DNA from: Thermoplasmata archaeon
GTDB taxonomy: Archaea; Thermoplasmatota; Thermoplasmata; Lutacidiplasmatales; UBA184
NCBI GenBank assembly: GCA_030038885.1
Contig: JASHQY010000112.1
Span: 1 to 6,665 of the forward strand
DNA: 6,665 nt
Reading direction: 5' to 3'
The notes below the pieces were generated by a model. The model saw only the letters and a program-made list of their open reading frames with translations, did no database searches and had not been told where the DNA came from. The position numbers and the translations under genes are program-made. This document shows, in pieces, positions 5,540 through 6,665 of the stretch. Within the stretch, counting starts at the first letter, position 1, and each line of letters opens with the position of its first letter.

Positions 5540-6031
5540 ATGACGGTCAGTCCACGCGCCGCGACCCCCGCCCTCCTCCAGATCGACGCGATCGTCGCGC
5601 ACCTCCAGGGACGGGCCGCCCTCCAGGAGGTCTGCCGCTTCCTGCGCGCCTCGTTCCGGCACTACCGCTGGGTCGGCGTCTACCGGCTCGCGGGCTCCGA
5701 GCTCGTGCTGGACGGATGGGACGGGCCCGCGGCGACCGAGCACGTGCGGATCCCGATCGAGCGGGGGATCTGCGGCCAGGCGGCGCGCGAGGACCGCACG
5801 GTGCTGGTGGACGACGTCCGGGCGGATCCGGCGTACCTCGCGTGCTTCCTGGAGACCCGGGCGGAGGCGGTCGTGCCGATCCGCTCCGGCGGCCGGGTCG
5901 TCGGGGAGATCGACATCGACGGCAACGAGGTCCGCGCGTTCGACCGCTCGGACGGGGCGTTCCTCGAGCGGGTCGCGGAGCGGCTCAGCGCCGCGGTCGT
6001 CGTGGCAGCGGCCGAGCCGCCGCCCGCGTGA
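5540..6031 (+). CDS. GAF-domain protein, probable free methionine-(R)-sulfoxide reductase
   Basis: Predicted cytoplasmic repair enzyme reducing free methionine-(R)-sulfoxide, 163 residues, the usual length for single-domain fRMsr. The family layout is clear: WVGVYRL (44-50), ELVLDGWDG (54-62), VRIPIERGICGQA (69-81), ALACF-like YLACF (99-103), VVPIRSGGRVVGEIDIDG (111-128) and FDRSDGAFLERVAERL (134-149). Compared from memory with E. coli YebR, Cys78 and Cys102 sit where Cys94 and catalytic Cys118 do, 24 residues apart. Glu109, Asp125 and Asp127 match Glu125, Asp141 and Asp143. The third YebR cysteine (Cys84) is replaced by His68, so this is a two-cysteine form. A ligand-sensing GAF protein is the alternative, less likely given the complete active site. 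The ATG lies 28 bases after the tRNA and has no obvious promoter or SD of its own. The 3' end overlaps the convergent gene. Confidence 0.82.
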   Translation: MTVSPRAATPALLQIDAIVAHLQGRAALQEVCRFLRASFRHYRWVGVYRLAGSELVLDGWDGPAATEHVRIPIERGICGQAAREDRTVLVDDVRADPAYLACFLETRAEAVVPIRSGGRVVGEIDIDGNEVRAFDRSDGAFLERVAERLSAAVVVAAAEPPPA

Positions 6032-6665
6032 GGCGACGGTCGATCGTGCGGTGCGCGGCGTCGAGCGCCGCGCGGGCGTCGAACGGGGCGAACCGACCGG
6101 GCGTCGTCCGCCGCGCTGGCGCCGCGAGGTCGTCCCGCAGGTTCCGGAGGGCCCGGAGGAGCTCGTCGACGATCGGCAGGTCGGCGGTGCGGCTCGTCCG
6201 CGAGAGCGGGTTCAGGTCGATCGAGATCACCCGCTTCCCCAGCGCGCGCAGTGCCTCGGTGCGGTCCCCGTCCTCGAGCGGAACGACGCACACGTCGGCG
6301 GTCCAGATCCCGCGCCGGTCGACCCACGCGCGGTCGGACGGAAGCCCGGGGATCCGGGCGGTCGGGCGTCGGCCGAGCAGGTCCCGCACGCCGGCCGCCC
6401 GGAGCGCCCGCGCGACGAGCGCGACCCTGAGCGGCGACCGGTGGAAGAGGTTCACCTCGACGCCGAGCGCCGGCCAGGCGCGCTGGAGGGCCGCGATCTC
6501 GAGAGCCGCGAGCGCCGCGACGTTCCCGTTCACGCTGACGACCGGTCGGCGGGCCGCCCGCAGCCACTGCGCGGCCGTGCGGGTCGCGCGGCGCGCGCTG
6601 GGCGTCGTGCGCTCCCCGAGCAGGTAGTCGAACGCCTCGCCCCGACCGTGGGCGATCAGGCCCTC
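5985..6665 (-). CDS. 4-phosphopantoate--beta-alanine ligase (archaeal phosphopantothenate synthetase), N-terminus outside window
   Basis: ATP-dependent enzyme joining 4-phosphopantoate and beta-alanine to 4'-phosphopantothenate in the archaeal coenzyme A pathway, where it replaces bacterial PanC plus PanK (family once called DUF137). On the minus strand the frame is open from 6665 to the TGA at 5985-5987. It reads EGLIAHGRGEAFDYLLGERT, then PVVSVNGNVAAL, LGVEVNLFHRSPLR, the stretch ARIPGLPSDRAWVDRRGIWTAD, VCVVPLEDGDRTEALRALGK and VISIDLNPLSRTSRTADLPIVDE, all highly typical. A GTG at 6533 lies inside a conserved block, so it is not the start. About 25-35 N-terminal residues should lie beyond the right edge, giving a total near the usual 260. 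The C-terminal PFDARAALDAAHRTIDRRL fits the family tail; the last 14 residues are Arg/Ala/Pro rich and overlap the end of the GAF gene. Confidence 0.93.
   Translation of the reverse strand, partial: EGLIAHGRGEAFDYLLGERTTPSARRATRTAAQWLRAARRPVVSVNGNVAALAALEIAALQRAWPALGVEVNLFHRSPLRVALVARALRAAGVRDLLGRRPTARIPGLPSDRAWVDRRGIWTADVCVVPLEDGDRTEALRALGKRVISIDLNPLSRTSRTADLPIVDELLRALRNLRDDLAAPARRTTPGRFAPFDARAALDAAHRTIDRRLTRAAARPLPRRPRR

Noticed and set aside
5985..6533. Phosphopantothenate synthetase starting at the GTG at 6533
   Set aside because: The GTG lies inside the conserved VVSVNGN block, and the conserved GLIAHGRGEAFDYL stretch lies upstream of it, in frame to the window edge.

Overview
The window is archaeal chromosomal DNA of high GC content. 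It carries a TFIIB-type general transcription factor (TFB). It also carries two enzymes of archaeal-type metabolism: PurP for inosinate synthesis and the archaeal phosphopantothenate synthetase for coenzyme A. A tRNA-Ser gene lacks an encoded CCA and has an intron in its T loop. TATA-like elements lie about 25-30 nt upstream of several start codons. The high GC, the leaderless-type promoters and the gene set would fit a high-GC Thermoplasmatota-like euryarchaeon, but that placement is inference only.

Layout, left to right. A TFB gene enters from the left edge (its N-terminal zinc ribbon is outside) and ends at 880. A strong 10-bp hairpin follows, then a 399-residue RecB/Cas4-type PD-(D/E)XK nuclease with a four-cysteine iron-sulfur signature (949-2148). 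Next come purP (2205-3272) and an ABC-2 type exporter pair, ATPase 3337-4278 and permease 4275-5021, which overlap by ATGA. A 79-residue protein with two zinc ribbons follows (5095-5334), then the intron-containing tRNA-Ser(GGA) (5394-5511). Last is a GAF-domain protein whose active-site residues match free methionine-(R)-sulfoxide reductase (5540-6031). Everything so far is on the plus strand. The right edge holds the C-terminal part of phosphopantothenate synthetase on the minus strand, overlapping the end of the GAF gene tail to tail by 47 bp.

The genes do not form one pathway. Apart from the exporter pair, each plus-strand gene from the nuclease to the tRNA is preceded by a short gap with its own candidate promoter, so the window looks like a run of single-gene housekeeping units. 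No gap between genes exceeds 75 bases. No CRISPR array, insertion sequence, integrase, attachment site or origin was seen. The most notable item is the tRNA-Ser intron, which splits the T loop rather than the anticodon loop. I did not find a convincing new multi-gene system.
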